From assembly GCA_028288025.1 (NCBI GenBank), contig JAQBOM010000021.1:1-64000 (forward strand): a stretch of 64,000 nt of DNA. Reading direction: 5' to 3'. The position numbers and the translations under genes were made by a program. The notes below the pieces were generated by a model, which saw only the letters and a list, made by a program, of their open reading frames with translations, did no database searches and was not told where the DNA came from. Each line of letters starts with the position of its first letter. Within the stretch, counting starts at the first letter, position 1. This stretch comes from Mucilaginibacter sp. Lineage in GTDB: Bacteria; Bacteroidota; Bacteroidia; Sphingobacteriales; Sphingobacteriaceae. Shown one piece after another: positions 1 to 8,304 of this stretch.

Positions 1-482
1 ATTAATAATAGAATCTGTAAAAAAAAATTATTCCTTCTACAGTATCCCTCTTTTCTCTTCTTTACATAACTACCTTCCCTTTCGGGTCAGCCGTTACGCT
101 ACATGATTATCTATCTCTTATAAGAACGTTTGTTGTTCTCTGTCGCAGAGAACTTTATTTCAAAAACCTTGCGGTTCTTAATTTCTTGTGTGTTTTGCCT
201 CGTTGTCGAAGCGGCTGCAAAGATGCGGTTTTTTTCAATGCCTGTCAAGTGTTATTTTCACTTATTTTGACATATTTTTTTACCTCTAAAATCTCTGCAG
301 AACAACGCCTTTTTTCTAAAGCGGTCACAAATGTACAGAGTTTTCAGCTGTCTGCCAAAACAATTTTACAAAAACCTAAATCAATTTTATAACTCACTGT
401 AAATTAACATCTATTTAACAATGTCATCTTTATCATTACCCGGTAAACCCCCGCAATTTTTGAAATTGTATCTTTGAAGCTG
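1..482. other. AT-rich intergenic stretch with one hairpin
   Basis: No coding region is supported here. The one clear structure is a perfect hairpin at 135-153 (GTTCTCTG, loop TCG, CAGAGAAC), followed by an AT-rich stretch. It could be the terminator of a gene lying left of the window. The only reading frame of note (186-392) has no family features and low-complexity composition, so I do not call it. A -7 like element near 469 is listed separately. Confidence 0.5.
469..476 (+). promoter_or_regulatory. Candidate -7 element TATCTTTG
   Basis: TATCTTTG fits the Bacteroidota -7 consensus TAnnTTTG and lies only 6 bases before the ATG at 483, so transcription would start almost at the start codon. 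I see no TTG at the expected -33 distance, which weakens the call. Confidence 0.3.
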
Positions 483-1865
483 ATGATAAATGAAAACATT
501 TTTCCAAAAAACTTCCTGGCTTCTTTGTCCGGTGAGCCCGGCTTTGAGGTCGAAAATTTTATAAATGCTCAAAAAAACATTGAGCCGCCTACCTCCATCC
601 GGTTAAATCCGTTTAAAAAATCATCCTCAAAAACCGGAGAACAGGTACTATGGTGCCCGGAAGGTTACTATCTTGACAAGCGCCCGTCGTTCACTTTCGA
701 CCCATTGTTTCATGCCGGGTGCTATTATGTGCAGGAAGCATCGTCGATGTTTATCGGCCATATACTGAAACAGATCAGGCAAAATAACGATGAGCCGATA
801 AAAATCCTGGACCTGTGCGCTGCTCCCGGCGGTAAAAGCACCCTCATCAATTCGGCTTTAAACAGTGATGACCTGTTGGTTTCGAACGAAATTATAAAAA
901 CCCGTGTGCCGGTTTTATGCGACAACCTTAATCGTTGGGGCACTGCCAATGTTATCGTAACGAATAACGACCCCAGGGATTTCAGCAGGCTTACAGGTTT
1001 TTTTGACATTATATTAGTGGACGCACCATGCTCCGGCTCGGGTATGTTCAGGAAAGACACGGCAGCGATGAACGAATGGTCGGAAGCGAATGTGAACTTG
1101 TGCCACCAGAGGCAGGAGCGCATACTCGCGGACATTTACCCCGCTTTAAGAGACGGCGGACACCTTATATATAGTACCTGCTCCTACTCGCATCCTGAAA
1201 ACGAGGATATACTGGATTGGCTGTGCAAGGAATTTGCCATGGAAACCCGGCGTATTCCTGTTAATGCAGATTGGGGGATTGTTGAAACGGAATCGGACCA
1301 GCAAAAAGCATGGGGGTATCGCTTCTATCCCGGAAAGGTAAAAGGCGAAGGCTTATTTGCCGCCTGTTTACAGAAAAACGGGGAAACCGCACAACTGCCA
1401 TCCTTTAAAACCAAAGGCAACCAAAAGCTGGTCGCCAAAGAGATTGAACAGGTAAAATCATATATCACTTCGCCGGATGATTTTTACTTTTTTAAAGTGA
1501 ATGATGACTGGATGGCGATAAACCAGCAACATAAGGATAGCCTCGACACTTTACAGCGCGATTTATATATCAAAAAATCGGGGGTGCGGATCGGCCGGCT
1601 AATGGGCAACGATTTGGTGCCCGACCATGAGTTGGCCTTAAGTATATATATTAATAAGGACGCGGTTTTAGAAACCGAACTGAACTACGACCAGGCAATA
1701 CTTTATTTGCGCCGGGAGAACGTAGAAATTAATACTGCTAATAAAGGCTGGAGCTTAATGACGTTTGAAGGCCACCCGCTGGGTTGGGCGAAGCTGCTGC
1801 CGAATAGGGTGAATAATTATTTCCCGAAGGAATTGCGGATAATGAATGCCGCGCCAACCCTATAA
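483..1865 (+). CDS. RsmF-like 16S rRNA (cytosine-C5) methyltransferase
   Basis: A 460-residue SAM-dependent RNA m5C methyltransferase of the NOL1/NOP2/Sun family. The SAM motif LDLCAAPGGKST is at residues 109-120. The two active-site cysteines lie in DAPCSG (Cys183) and STCSYS (Cys233). The C-terminal region has the GHPLGW and NNYFP motifs typical of the RsmF C-terminal domain, which in E. coli accompanies methylation of 16S C1407; the exact target here is inferred. An in-frame TTG at 474 precedes the ATG at 483, and I prefer the ATG. The 3' end overlaps the convergent gene on the minus strand by 6 bases. Confidence 0.9.
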   Translation: MINENIFPKNFLASLSGEPGFEVENFINAQKNIEPPTSIRLNPFKKSSSKTGEQVLWCPEGYYLDKRPSFTFDPLFHAGCYYVQEASSMFIGHILKQIRQNNDEPIKILDLCAAPGGKSTLINSALNSDDLLVSNEIIKTRVPVLCDNLNRWGTANVIVTNNDPRDFSRLTGFFDIILVDAPCSGSGMFRKDTAAMNEWSEANVNLCHQRQERILADIYPALRDGGHLIYSTCSYSHPENEDILDWLCKEFAMETRRIPVNADWGIVETESDQQKAWGYRFYPGKVKGEGLFAACLQKNGETAQLPSFKTKGNQKLVAKEIEQVKSYITSPDDFYFFKVNDDWMAINQQHKDSLDTLQRDLYIKKSGVRIGRLMGNDLVPDHELALSIYINKDAVLETELNYDQAILYLRRENVEINTANKGWSLMTFEGHPLGWAKLLPNRVNNYFPKELRIMNAAPTL

Positions 1866-2483
1866 GAAGACAGGATAATTTTTTAAGTGTATATTATATC
1901 CTGTCAGGCACTCACTTAAGTTTTTGTAAGTTTTGTATTCATACTCACGAAAATCAAACATATTCTTATTCTTCCCTATCGGGCGGTCATCTTTGTCAGT
2001 CACCCTATTAATCTCGCCGATATTTTTAAACTTATCATTATAAAATCTCATCAAATATTCCTTAACAACGCCACCATCAACATTATCATCAAAAATAGAT
2101 TCCTTTTTGCTAAAAGAAAAAGTCTTGCCATCATCATCGAAATAATGTTTATATATAATACTCCAGTCTCCGCTTTCGCTATAAGGAATCTCAAAAATAC
2201 AGATGATTTTATCTGCTTGATTGTTAAAGATATTATAAGTGCATTCTACGTCCTCAGGCCAATGTTCGTTTTTGATCAGTACCAACTCCCTTTTACCGGG
2301 TACCTTTGCGTATACAATTGCGGATTTTTTATATTTAGATAAATACTTGTCGATAACATCTTTTTTCCTTTTCAATTCTGAGAGAGGCGGGTTTGCCTGA
2401 TAATTGGAATTGATACTGATTGGCCCGCTGAGAGATAAATAAAAACCGGCCAGGCATACTGAGATGAGGAGTAGAGCTTTCAT
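1860..2483 (-). CDS. Hypothetical exported protein
   Basis: A 207-residue protein that I do not recognise. The N-terminus (MKALLLISVCLAGFYLSLSG) looks like a signal peptide or a single membrane anchor. The rest is soluble and rich in Lys, Asp and aromatic residues, with two Cys (around ECTYN and IICIFE) and no catalytic motif I can name. The ATG at 2483 is preferred over a TTG two codons upstream. It converges on the rRNA methylase gene with a 6-base overlap and is probably a single-gene unit. It is likely periplasmic or outer-membrane associated, by inference from the signal sequence only. Confidence 0.65.
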   Translation of the reverse strand: MKALLLISVCLAGFYLSLSGPISINSNYQANPPLSELKRKKDVIDKYLSKYKKSAIVYAKVPGKRELVLIKNEHWPEDVECTYNIFNNQADKIICIFEIPYSESGDWSIIYKHYFDDDGKTFSFSKKESIFDDNVDGGVVKEYLMRFYNDKFKNIGEINRVTDKDDRPIGKNKNMFDFREYEYKTYKNLSECLTGYNIHLKNYPVFL

Positions 2484-2551
2484 TCCCAAATATATAAAAG
2501 AATGAAAACTATACTATGCCAGTGAAAGCTCATACATGATCAAATCCGACC

Positions 2552-2616
2552 GAGACGAAATGCATTGCGTCCCTACAACATTTTTCGTGAGAGACGCAAC
2601 GTATTGCGTCTCTACA
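2552..2616. repeat. Two tandem copies of a palindromic MITE-like repeat
   Basis: Two related palindromes lie head to tail. The first (2554-2571) pairs GACGAAATG with CATTGCGTC, with one mismatch. The second (2590-2613) has a perfect 10-bp stem, AGAGACGCAA with TTGCGTCTCT and loop CGTA. Both are followed by the same tail (CCCTACAACA, TCTACAAAAT). Similar GTAGAGACG palindromes are known as dispersed elements in cyanobacteria and other bacteria. No transposase is nearby. Confidence 0.75.
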
Positions 2617-2660
2617 AAATCTATCGTCTTTATAAACATTTTAAAAAATCGATCCAAAAT

Positions 2661-2710
2661 CTGCACATTTGCACATCTGCATATTTGCACATCTGCATAT
2701 TTGCACATCA
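2661..2710. repeat. 16-bp tandem repeat abutting a start codon
   Basis: The unit TTTGCACATCTGCATA occurs 2.6 times (2668-2709), preceded by a half unit (CTGCACA), and it ends one base before the ATG at 2711. The whole leader of the downstream gene is therefore repeat DNA. Reading frames run through it without stops, so the start of the next gene cannot be set from frame alone. Confidence 0.85.
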
Positions 2711-4009
2711 ATGAGCATGGGTCAATACTTTATTATAGATTTCGACAGTACGTTTACACAGGTGGAGGCTTTGGATGAGCTGGCACGTATCTCGCTAAAA
2801 AATCATCCCGACAGGGAAAATATCTACAAGCAAATTGAGGACCTGACCAATGCGGCAATGGAAGGCAAACTGTCATTTACCGAAAGCCTGGAAGCGCGGG
2901 TGAAACTTTTACAGGCCAACCGCGAGCATTTAAAACAGTTGATCACCCATTTAAAGAAAAAGGTATCGGTTTCCTTTTCGCGGAATACGGAATTTTTTAA
3001 GAATCACCAGGACGAGGTATTGATCGTTTCAGGCGGGTTTAAGGATTTTATTATCCCGGTGGTAACCGAATACCAGATAAAAAAAGAAAATATTTACGCC
3101 AATACCTTTGAGTTTGATGACGAGGGCAATATCATTGGCTATGACCGGAGCAACCCGCTTTCGCAGGAGGGCGGTAAGGTTAAGTTATTAAAAGCGTTGA
3201 ACCTGCAGGGCGACATTTATGGCATTGGCGACGGCTATTCAGATTTCCAGCTGAAGGAATCGGGAATGATCAAGAAATTCTTTGCTTTTACGGAAAATAT
3301 CGAACGTAAATCAATCGCCGAAAGGGCCGACCATATTACACCGAGCTTTGATGAATTTTTGTATATCAATAAGCTGCCGAGGGCCATATCTTATCCGAAG
3401 AACCGCATTAAGTGTTTGGTAGTGGGCGAGATAGAAGAAGAGGCGCTTGCGCAGATACAAAAAGAAGGCTACAACATCCGCCAGCGTGAAACGATTGAGG
3501 ATAAGTACCTGGAAGAAGCGGGCATTGTTTTCTGCGACGAAGCGCATCAGCCTACTGTTGAGCAGGTTCAGAATGCGGGCCGGTTAAAAGTGATCGGTGT
3601 TTTTGGCAAGGTTGCCAGCCGTAAATTAGCCGAGGCCGCTTGCGAAAACGGTATCATTATTTTTGACGATCCGAAGAACAACCCACGCAACGACGATTTT
3701 ATCCCCAAACGGGTAATGGGCTTCATGAACGAAGGCAAAACACATACCAGCTGCAACTTCCCCGACTTGCAGCCGCCACGCGTAAACAATGCACACCGCT
3801 TAATTCACATCCACAAAAACGTACCGGGAATACTGGCTAAAATAAATGAGGTATTTGCCCGCCACAACATCAATATAGTCGGCGAGTTTTTGGTGACCAA
3901 TCCACAGATCGGCTATGTTATCACGGATGTGAATAAGGGTTATGATACCGAAGTCCTAAATGAGCTGAAGGCTATTGACCAGACGATTAAGTTTAGGCTG
4001 CTTTATTAG
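2711..4009 (+). CDS. Phosphoserine phosphatase fused to a SerA remnant with ACT domain
   Basis: 432 residues in two parts. Residues 1-215 are a HAD-family SerB-type phosphatase: nucleophile motif DFDST (10-14), SGG (107-109), a Lys in GGKVK (about 156) and GDGYSD (173-178). It should hydrolyse phosphoserine to serine. Residues 233-432 resemble D-3-phosphoglycerate dehydrogenase SerA at both ends. There is an early substrate-domain part (VVGEIEEEAL to GIIIFDDP) and the SerA tail NEGKTHTS...HIHKNVPG...FRLLY with its regulatory ACT domain. The NAD-binding Rossmann domain that normally lies between them is absent, with only about 20 residues joining the two parts. The tail may act as a serine sensor; this is inference. 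Start: ATG at 2711 or 2717. Confidence 0.85.
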   Translation: MSMGQYFIIDFDSTFTQVEALDELARISLKNHPDRENIYKQIEDLTNAAMEGKLSFTESLEARVKLLQANREHLKQLITHLKKKVSVSFSRNTEFFKNHQDEVLIVSGGFKDFIIPVVTEYQIKKENIYANTFEFDDEGNIIGYDRSNPLSQEGGKVKLLKALNLQGDIYGIGDGYSDFQLKESGMIKKFFAFTENIERKSIAERADHITPSFDEFLYINKLPRAISYPKNRIKCLVVGEIEEEALAQIQKEGYNIRQRETIEDKYLEEAGIVFCDEAHQPTVEQVQNAGRLKVIGVFGKVASRKLAEAACENGIIIFDDPKNNPRNDDFIPKRVMGFMNEGKTHTSCNFPDLQPPRVNNAHRLIHIHKNVPGILAKINEVFARHNINIVGEFLVTNPQIGYVITDVNKGYDTEVLNELKAIDQTIKFRLLY

Positions 4010-4122
4010 TCCATAGACCATGGTCGATAGTCCATGGAAGAATGGGTCGGTAAATTACCGAATTCGCTATGGTCTATGGTCCATCGACTATGGTCCAATC
4101 TTGGTGATCGACTATGGACTAA
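4007..4122. repeat. Inverted heptad repeat (CTATGGT/CCATAGA type) between convergent genes
   Basis: The space between two convergent genes is filled by variants of CTATGGT and its complement. The left arm is 4008-4037, the right arm 4066-4096 with a further copy at 4107-4122, and a central hairpin CGGTAA-A-TTACCG lies at 4048-4060. The left end includes the TAG stop of the plus-strand gene, and the right end includes the stop of the minus-strand gene. It could serve as a bidirectional terminator. Confidence 0.8.
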
Positions 4123-4595
4123 CTCTCTTTAAAGGGCACCACCAGCACCGGCACTTCCGAATGGCGCACTATGTGCTCAGCTACGCTGCCCATCAGCAGG
4201 CGGTCGATGCCGGAGCGGCTGTGCGTTCCTATAACAATGAGGTCGGCTTTGAATTCTTTGCTGCAATTGATGATACCCTCAGCGGTTGAGCCATATTCGG
4301 TGAAATGAGACACCTTTATATCTCTTGCAAATCTCTTTGTCGTACGGTCAAAAATATCTTCCGCCTGGCTTTTGCGAATATCCAACAACTCCATTTCCTC
4401 TACACCCACACCCTGCATCGGCATACCTAAAACCGGGTCGGCACTGGCACCCATCGGCGGCATCATGGTTGGTTCAACAATATTTACCAAACCTACGGAG
4501 GCGTTAAATTTACGGGCAATTTCGAAACCGTAAGCTGCAGCATGCTCGGCAAACTTGCTGTCGTCAACGCCGATAAGTATTTTTTTGATGGTCAT
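4119..4595 (-). CDS. Universal stress protein (UspA family)
   Basis: A 158-residue single-domain Usp protein. It has the family N-terminus (KKILIGVDDS, with Asp11 at the end of strand 1) and the C-terminal nucleotide-loop region VIGTHSRSGIDRLLMGSVAEHI. The ATP-binding Usp motif is G-x2-G-x9-G-S/T. Here the second glycine is replaced by Ser126 (GTHS instead of GTHG), so ATP binding may be weakened, though the final GS (136-137) is kept. It is cytoplasmic, likely a general stress dimer. It is transcribed alone, converging on the SerB-like gene. Confidence 0.9.
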   Translation of the reverse strand: MTIKKILIGVDDSKFAEHAAAYGFEIARKFNASVGLVNIVEPTMMPPMGASADPVLGMPMQGVGVEEMELLDIRKSQAEDIFDRTTKRFARDIKVSHFTEYGSTAEGIINCSKEFKADLIVIGTHSRSGIDRLLMGSVAEHIVRHSEVPVLVVPFKES

Positions 4596-4686
4596 GGTCG
4601 TAAAAGCTGATTATAACGTTATAACAACTTAAACCGAATAAGTTTTGCCATCGTCCAAATAATCAGGTTGCTAAATTGACTCCTTA

Positions 4687-4714
4687 TTGAAAATAGTTTT
4701 CTTTCTTACATTTG
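4687..4714 (+). promoter_or_regulatory. Candidate promoter TTG-N17-TACATTTG
   Basis: A TTG at 4687-4689 and a TACATTTG at 4707-4714, 17 bases apart, fit the Bacteroidota promoter pattern. The -7 element ends only 3 bases before the ATG at 4718, so the mRNA would have almost no leader. Confidence 0.45.
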
Positions 4715-4717
4715 ACC

Positions 4718-5786
<1,069 letters not shown>

Positions 5787-5832
5787 AAAAATTTCCTAAA
5801 TTGCCATTTTTCGAACTAAATACAAACAGGCT

Positions 5833-6897
5833 ATGACTGAGACGCTGGACATCAAGATCACTAAAACCAAACTTTCCCGTTTAAACGAGACGGACTTTGC
5901 TAATTTACAATTCGGGCGCACCTTTTCCGACCACATGTTTGTGGCTGACTATTCAGGTGGCGAATGGAAGAATTTTCAGATTGTCCCTTACGGTGAAATT
6001 GGATTTAGCCCGGCCATTTCGGCGTTGCATTACGGCCAGGCATTTTTTGAAGGTTTAAAGGCTTACAAACATGCCGATGGGCAGGTGTCGGTTTTTCGCC
6101 CGGATAAAAACGCGAGGAGGTTCAATAAATCGGCAGAGCGTTTGTGCATGCCCGAACTGCCTGAAGAAATATTTGTTCAGAGTATTGCTGCTGTAGTCGA
6201 CATAGACAGGAATTGGGTCCCTTCCAAGCCCAATCACTCCTTATATATAAGGCCTTTTATGTTCGCGACTGATCCTTACCTGGGCGTGCAACCGTCGGAA
6301 ACTTATAAGTACATGGTTTTGATTGGCCCGGTAGGCCCGTATTTTTCTAAAACTTTACGCGTAAAGGTAGAAACAAACTTCACCCGTGCTGCCGAAGGTG
6401 GTTTTGGCTATGCCAAAGCTGCAGGTAATTACGGGGGCGGTATGCTTCCGGCTAAAAGGGCTGCCGAAGAAGGTTTTGACCAGTTGATATGGACCGATGC
6501 AAAGGACCATGCCTATATTGAAGAAATGGGCTCGGCCAATGTGATGTTTTTCCTTGATGGCAAGTTGATAACCCCATCAACCCGCGATACGATATTAGAT
6601 GGCGTTACCCGCGATACTGTTTTAACCCTTGCCCGCGAATGGGGTGTTCCAGTTGAAGAGCGCCGGGTTTCGATCGCTGAAATTATTGAAGGCGCCAAAA
6701 GCGGCAAGCTGGCCGATGCGTTCGGTGCGGGGACCGCGGCTACTATTGCGCAGGTCGGCTCAATCAGCTATAATGGTGAGGAATATTTTTTAAGTGATCC
6801 TAAAGAAAGAGAATTCTCTCAAAAAGTATTAAAAACCCTTGATGGTATCCGATATGGCAATTTGCCTGATACACATGGGTGGAATTATATTGTTTAG
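5833..6897 (+). CDS. ilvE: Branched-chain amino-acid aminotransferase
   Basis: A 354-residue class IV PLP aminotransferase of the larger (type II) IlvE form, making or breaking down Leu, Ile and Val with 2-oxoglutarate. The likely PLP lysine is Lys195 in YAKAAGNYGGG. The family motifs HYGQAFFEGLKAYK (66-79), EEMGSANVMFF (230-240) and FGAGTAATIAQVG are present. Length is normal for the family. The ATG at 5833 is the first in-frame Met after the repeat-bearing gap. No other ilv genes are nearby. The stop codon is followed within a few bases by an inverted heptad repeat. Confidence 0.93.
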   Translation: MTETLDIKITKTKLSRLNETDFANLQFGRTFSDHMFVADYSGGEWKNFQIVPYGEIGFSPAISALHYGQAFFEGLKAYKHADGQVSVFRPDKNARRFNKSAERLCMPELPEEIFVQSIAAVVDIDRNWVPSKPNHSLYIRPFMFATDPYLGVQPSETYKYMVLIGPVGPYFSKTLRVKVETNFTRAAEGGFGYAKAAGNYGGGMLPAKRAAEEGFDQLIWTDAKDHAYIEEMGSANVMFFLDGKLITPSTRDTILDGVTRDTVLTLAREWGVPVEERRVSIAEIIEGAKSGKLADAFGAGTAATIAQVGSISYNGEEYFLSDPKEREFSQKVLKTLDGIRYGNLPDTHGWNYIV

Positions 6898-7000
6898 TCT
6901 TAAGTTCTGAGTCGGGAGTCTTGAGTCGGAAGTTTCTATAAGAAAATAAATCCGATTCGGGACTTTGGACTCAAGACTCAGTACGAAAGACTCAAGACTT
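6898..7000. repeat. Inverted GACTCAA/GAGTCGG heptad repeat between convergent genes
   Basis: The 103 bases between the two stop codons are mostly heptads. The left arm (GAGTCGG, GAGTCTT, GAGTCGG) is at about 6908-6931, and the right arm (GACTCAAGACTCAG, GACTCAAGACTT) at about 6968-7000. The arms are complementary and could fold into a long imperfect hairpin serving both convergent genes. Confidence 0.8.
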
Positions 7001-7282
7001 CTATTCAACGCTCACGGTCAAGCCCTCCTGCTGGAGAATTTTTCGGTAGACTTCAACTTCTGTAAACGAGCCTTCCAAAACGGCGCATTTGCCTTCGTTA
7101 TGCACCTTCCAGGCTATTTTTTCGGCCTGAGATTCGGAATAGTCGAGGTACTTCATCATGCAAAATATCACGTGATCAAACGAATTCACATCATCATTCC
7201 ATAAAATAAGCCGGTGCAATTCTTTTAGCCCCACCAGCAGTTCTTCAAGGGTAAAGGTTTCTTCCTGTATCTCAGTTGGCAT
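7001..7282 (-). CDS. clpS: ClpS adaptor of ClpAP-type protease
   Basis: A 93-residue ClpS-type adaptor that delivers N-degron substrates to a Clp AAA+ unfoldase. It has an acidic N-terminal extension and then the core starting LHRLILWNDDVNSFDHVI, where the NDD motif corresponds to the peptide-binding NDD of ClpS. The later EKIAWKVHNEGKCAVLEGSFTEVE matches the family helix and strand with Val-His-Asn-Glu-Gly. The ATG at 7282 is chosen over a TTG four codons upstream. It is monocistronic and converges on ilvE; its clp partner is not in the window. Confidence 0.9.
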   Translation of the reverse strand: MPTEIQEETFTLEELLVGLKELHRLILWNDDVNSFDHVIFCMMKYLDYSESQAEKIAWKVHNEGKCAVLEGSFTEVEVYRKILQQEGLTVSVE

Positions 7283-7362
7283 ATGTAACCACAAATTTAC
7301 GCAAAATCAACAATAAACGCATCAAAATAGTGTTCAAGAGGGCTTAATCCTTAATACAATAT

Positions 7363-8202
7363 ATGAAAACTATTTTTGCCTGTCTTGCTCTTTTTATTAG
7401 CCAGTGTTTTATGTTGAACATAGCTAACGCACAATCCGGTACTTTACAGGCGGCGCCACCGAACATGGTGATAGACGGCGATGCCAAAGAATGGGGCGAT
7501 AGCCTGCGATATTATAATGCCGAAAGGCGGATAAATTTTTCGCTTGCCAACGATAAGGATAATCTGTATATGGCTATCCGCATCAATGACCGCGTGGATC
7601 AAATAAAGGTTTTGCATTCGGGCCTTACCTTCAGCATCGATCCGAAGGGCAAAAAAAAGGAAAGCTTCAGCATTACTTTTCCTCTCAACATCCAGGGAAG
7701 CACAACCATTGATCCCCGGAAACCAGAACCTAGGGAAATTACCAAAGCCGATCGCGAAGAACTAATGCGCGAACAAATAACTACACTTCGGGGTATTAAG
7801 ATTGCTGGCTTTAAAGATATTGAAGGTGATATGATAACCACCTCGAATACTTACGGCATTCAAACCGCTATCAACTACGACGAAAACGGCAACCTGGTAT
7901 GCGAAGCGGCCATCCCGCTAAAGTTTTTCCATACCGGGGATCCGGCTAAAAATGAATGGGCATTTAATTTTAAGATAAACGGCTTTTCACGACCTACAGC
8001 AAATGCCGGCGGCGGTGAACAGGAAGGCGGCGAAGGCCGCGGCGGAAGAGGCGGTGGAATGGGCGGCGGCGGTCGCGGCGGTATGGGCGGCGGTGGTGGT
8101 CGCGGCGGGCGTGGTGGCAGCCACAGTCAGGCGGGCGACCCAGGCCAGAGCGAAATGTTTAAGTCAAGCGATTTTTGGACCAGATTTTATTTGGCGAGGT
8201 GA
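7363..8202 (+). CDS. Secreted CBM9-like protein with Gly-Arg-rich tail
   Basis: A 279-residue exported protein. Residues 1-24 are a signal peptide ending in NIANAQ. Residues 30-210 resemble the family 9 carbohydrate-binding (CBM9/DOMON-like) fold, with a start (MVIDGDAKEWGDS) and a WAFNFKINGFSRP strand typical of that group. Residues 213-252 form a low-complexity Gly/Arg tract (GGRGGGMGGGGRGG). The final SDFWTRFYLAR resembles the short C-terminal end of similar Bacteroidota proteins. Binding partner unknown. It is divergent from clpS and ends at a bidirectional inverted repeat. Confidence 0.7.
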   Translation: MKTIFACLALFISQCFMLNIANAQSGTLQAAPPNMVIDGDAKEWGDSLRYYNAERRINFSLANDKDNLYMAIRINDRVDQIKVLHSGLTFSIDPKGKKKESFSITFPLNIQGSTTIDPRKPEPREITKADREELMREQITTLRGIKIAGFKDIEGDMITTSNTYGIQTAINYDENGNLVCEAAIPLKFFHTGDPAKNEWAFNFKINGFSRPTANAGGGEQEGGEGRGGRGGGMGGGGRGGMGGGGGRGGRGGSHSQAGDPGQSEMFKSSDFWTRFYLAR

Positions 8203-8304
8203 GAGATTAGAGTTTGGAGACTAGAGGTTAGATAGTGTCCAGAATTACGAAGTTTCTAAAACTTCGTAATTCTCTTCTAACCCCAACCTCTAATCACTCA
8301 AAAC
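8203..8304. terminator. Compound bidirectional inverted repeat with perfect 15-bp hairpin
   Basis: The core is a perfect hairpin at 8241-8273 (AGAATTACGAAGTTT, loop CTA, complementary arm). It is flanked by heptad arms: AGATTAG, AGTTTGG, AGACTAG, AGGTTAG on the left (about 8206-8233) and TCTAACC, CCAACCT, CTAATCA on the right (about 8274-8296), which are largely complementary. It fills the gap between two convergent stop codons, which fits transcription termination in both directions. The stem TTACGAAGTTT recurs at 62145-62156. Confidence 0.8.

Noticed and set aside
135-153. tRNA or other structured RNA at the left edge
   Set aside because: Only a simple hairpin is visible; no cloverleaf or conserved RNA features.
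186-392. 68-codon frame on the plus strand near the left edge
   Set aside because: Low-complexity, AT-rich, no family features and no neighbouring operon; treated as non-coding.
2514-2778. Overlapping frames of 65 and 80 codons across the palindromes and the 16-bp repeat
   Set aside because: They translate repeat DNA on both strands and overlap the well-supported SerB-like gene.
4020-4289. 89-codon plus-strand frame through the CTATGGT repeat
   Set aside because: It reads the repeat and then the antisense of uspA; the uspA frame has clear family motifs.
8003-8224. 73-codon Ala/Val-rich frame within the Gly-rich tail of the CBM9-like gene
   Set aside because: A frame shadow of the GC-rich GGC repeats; no independent start signal.
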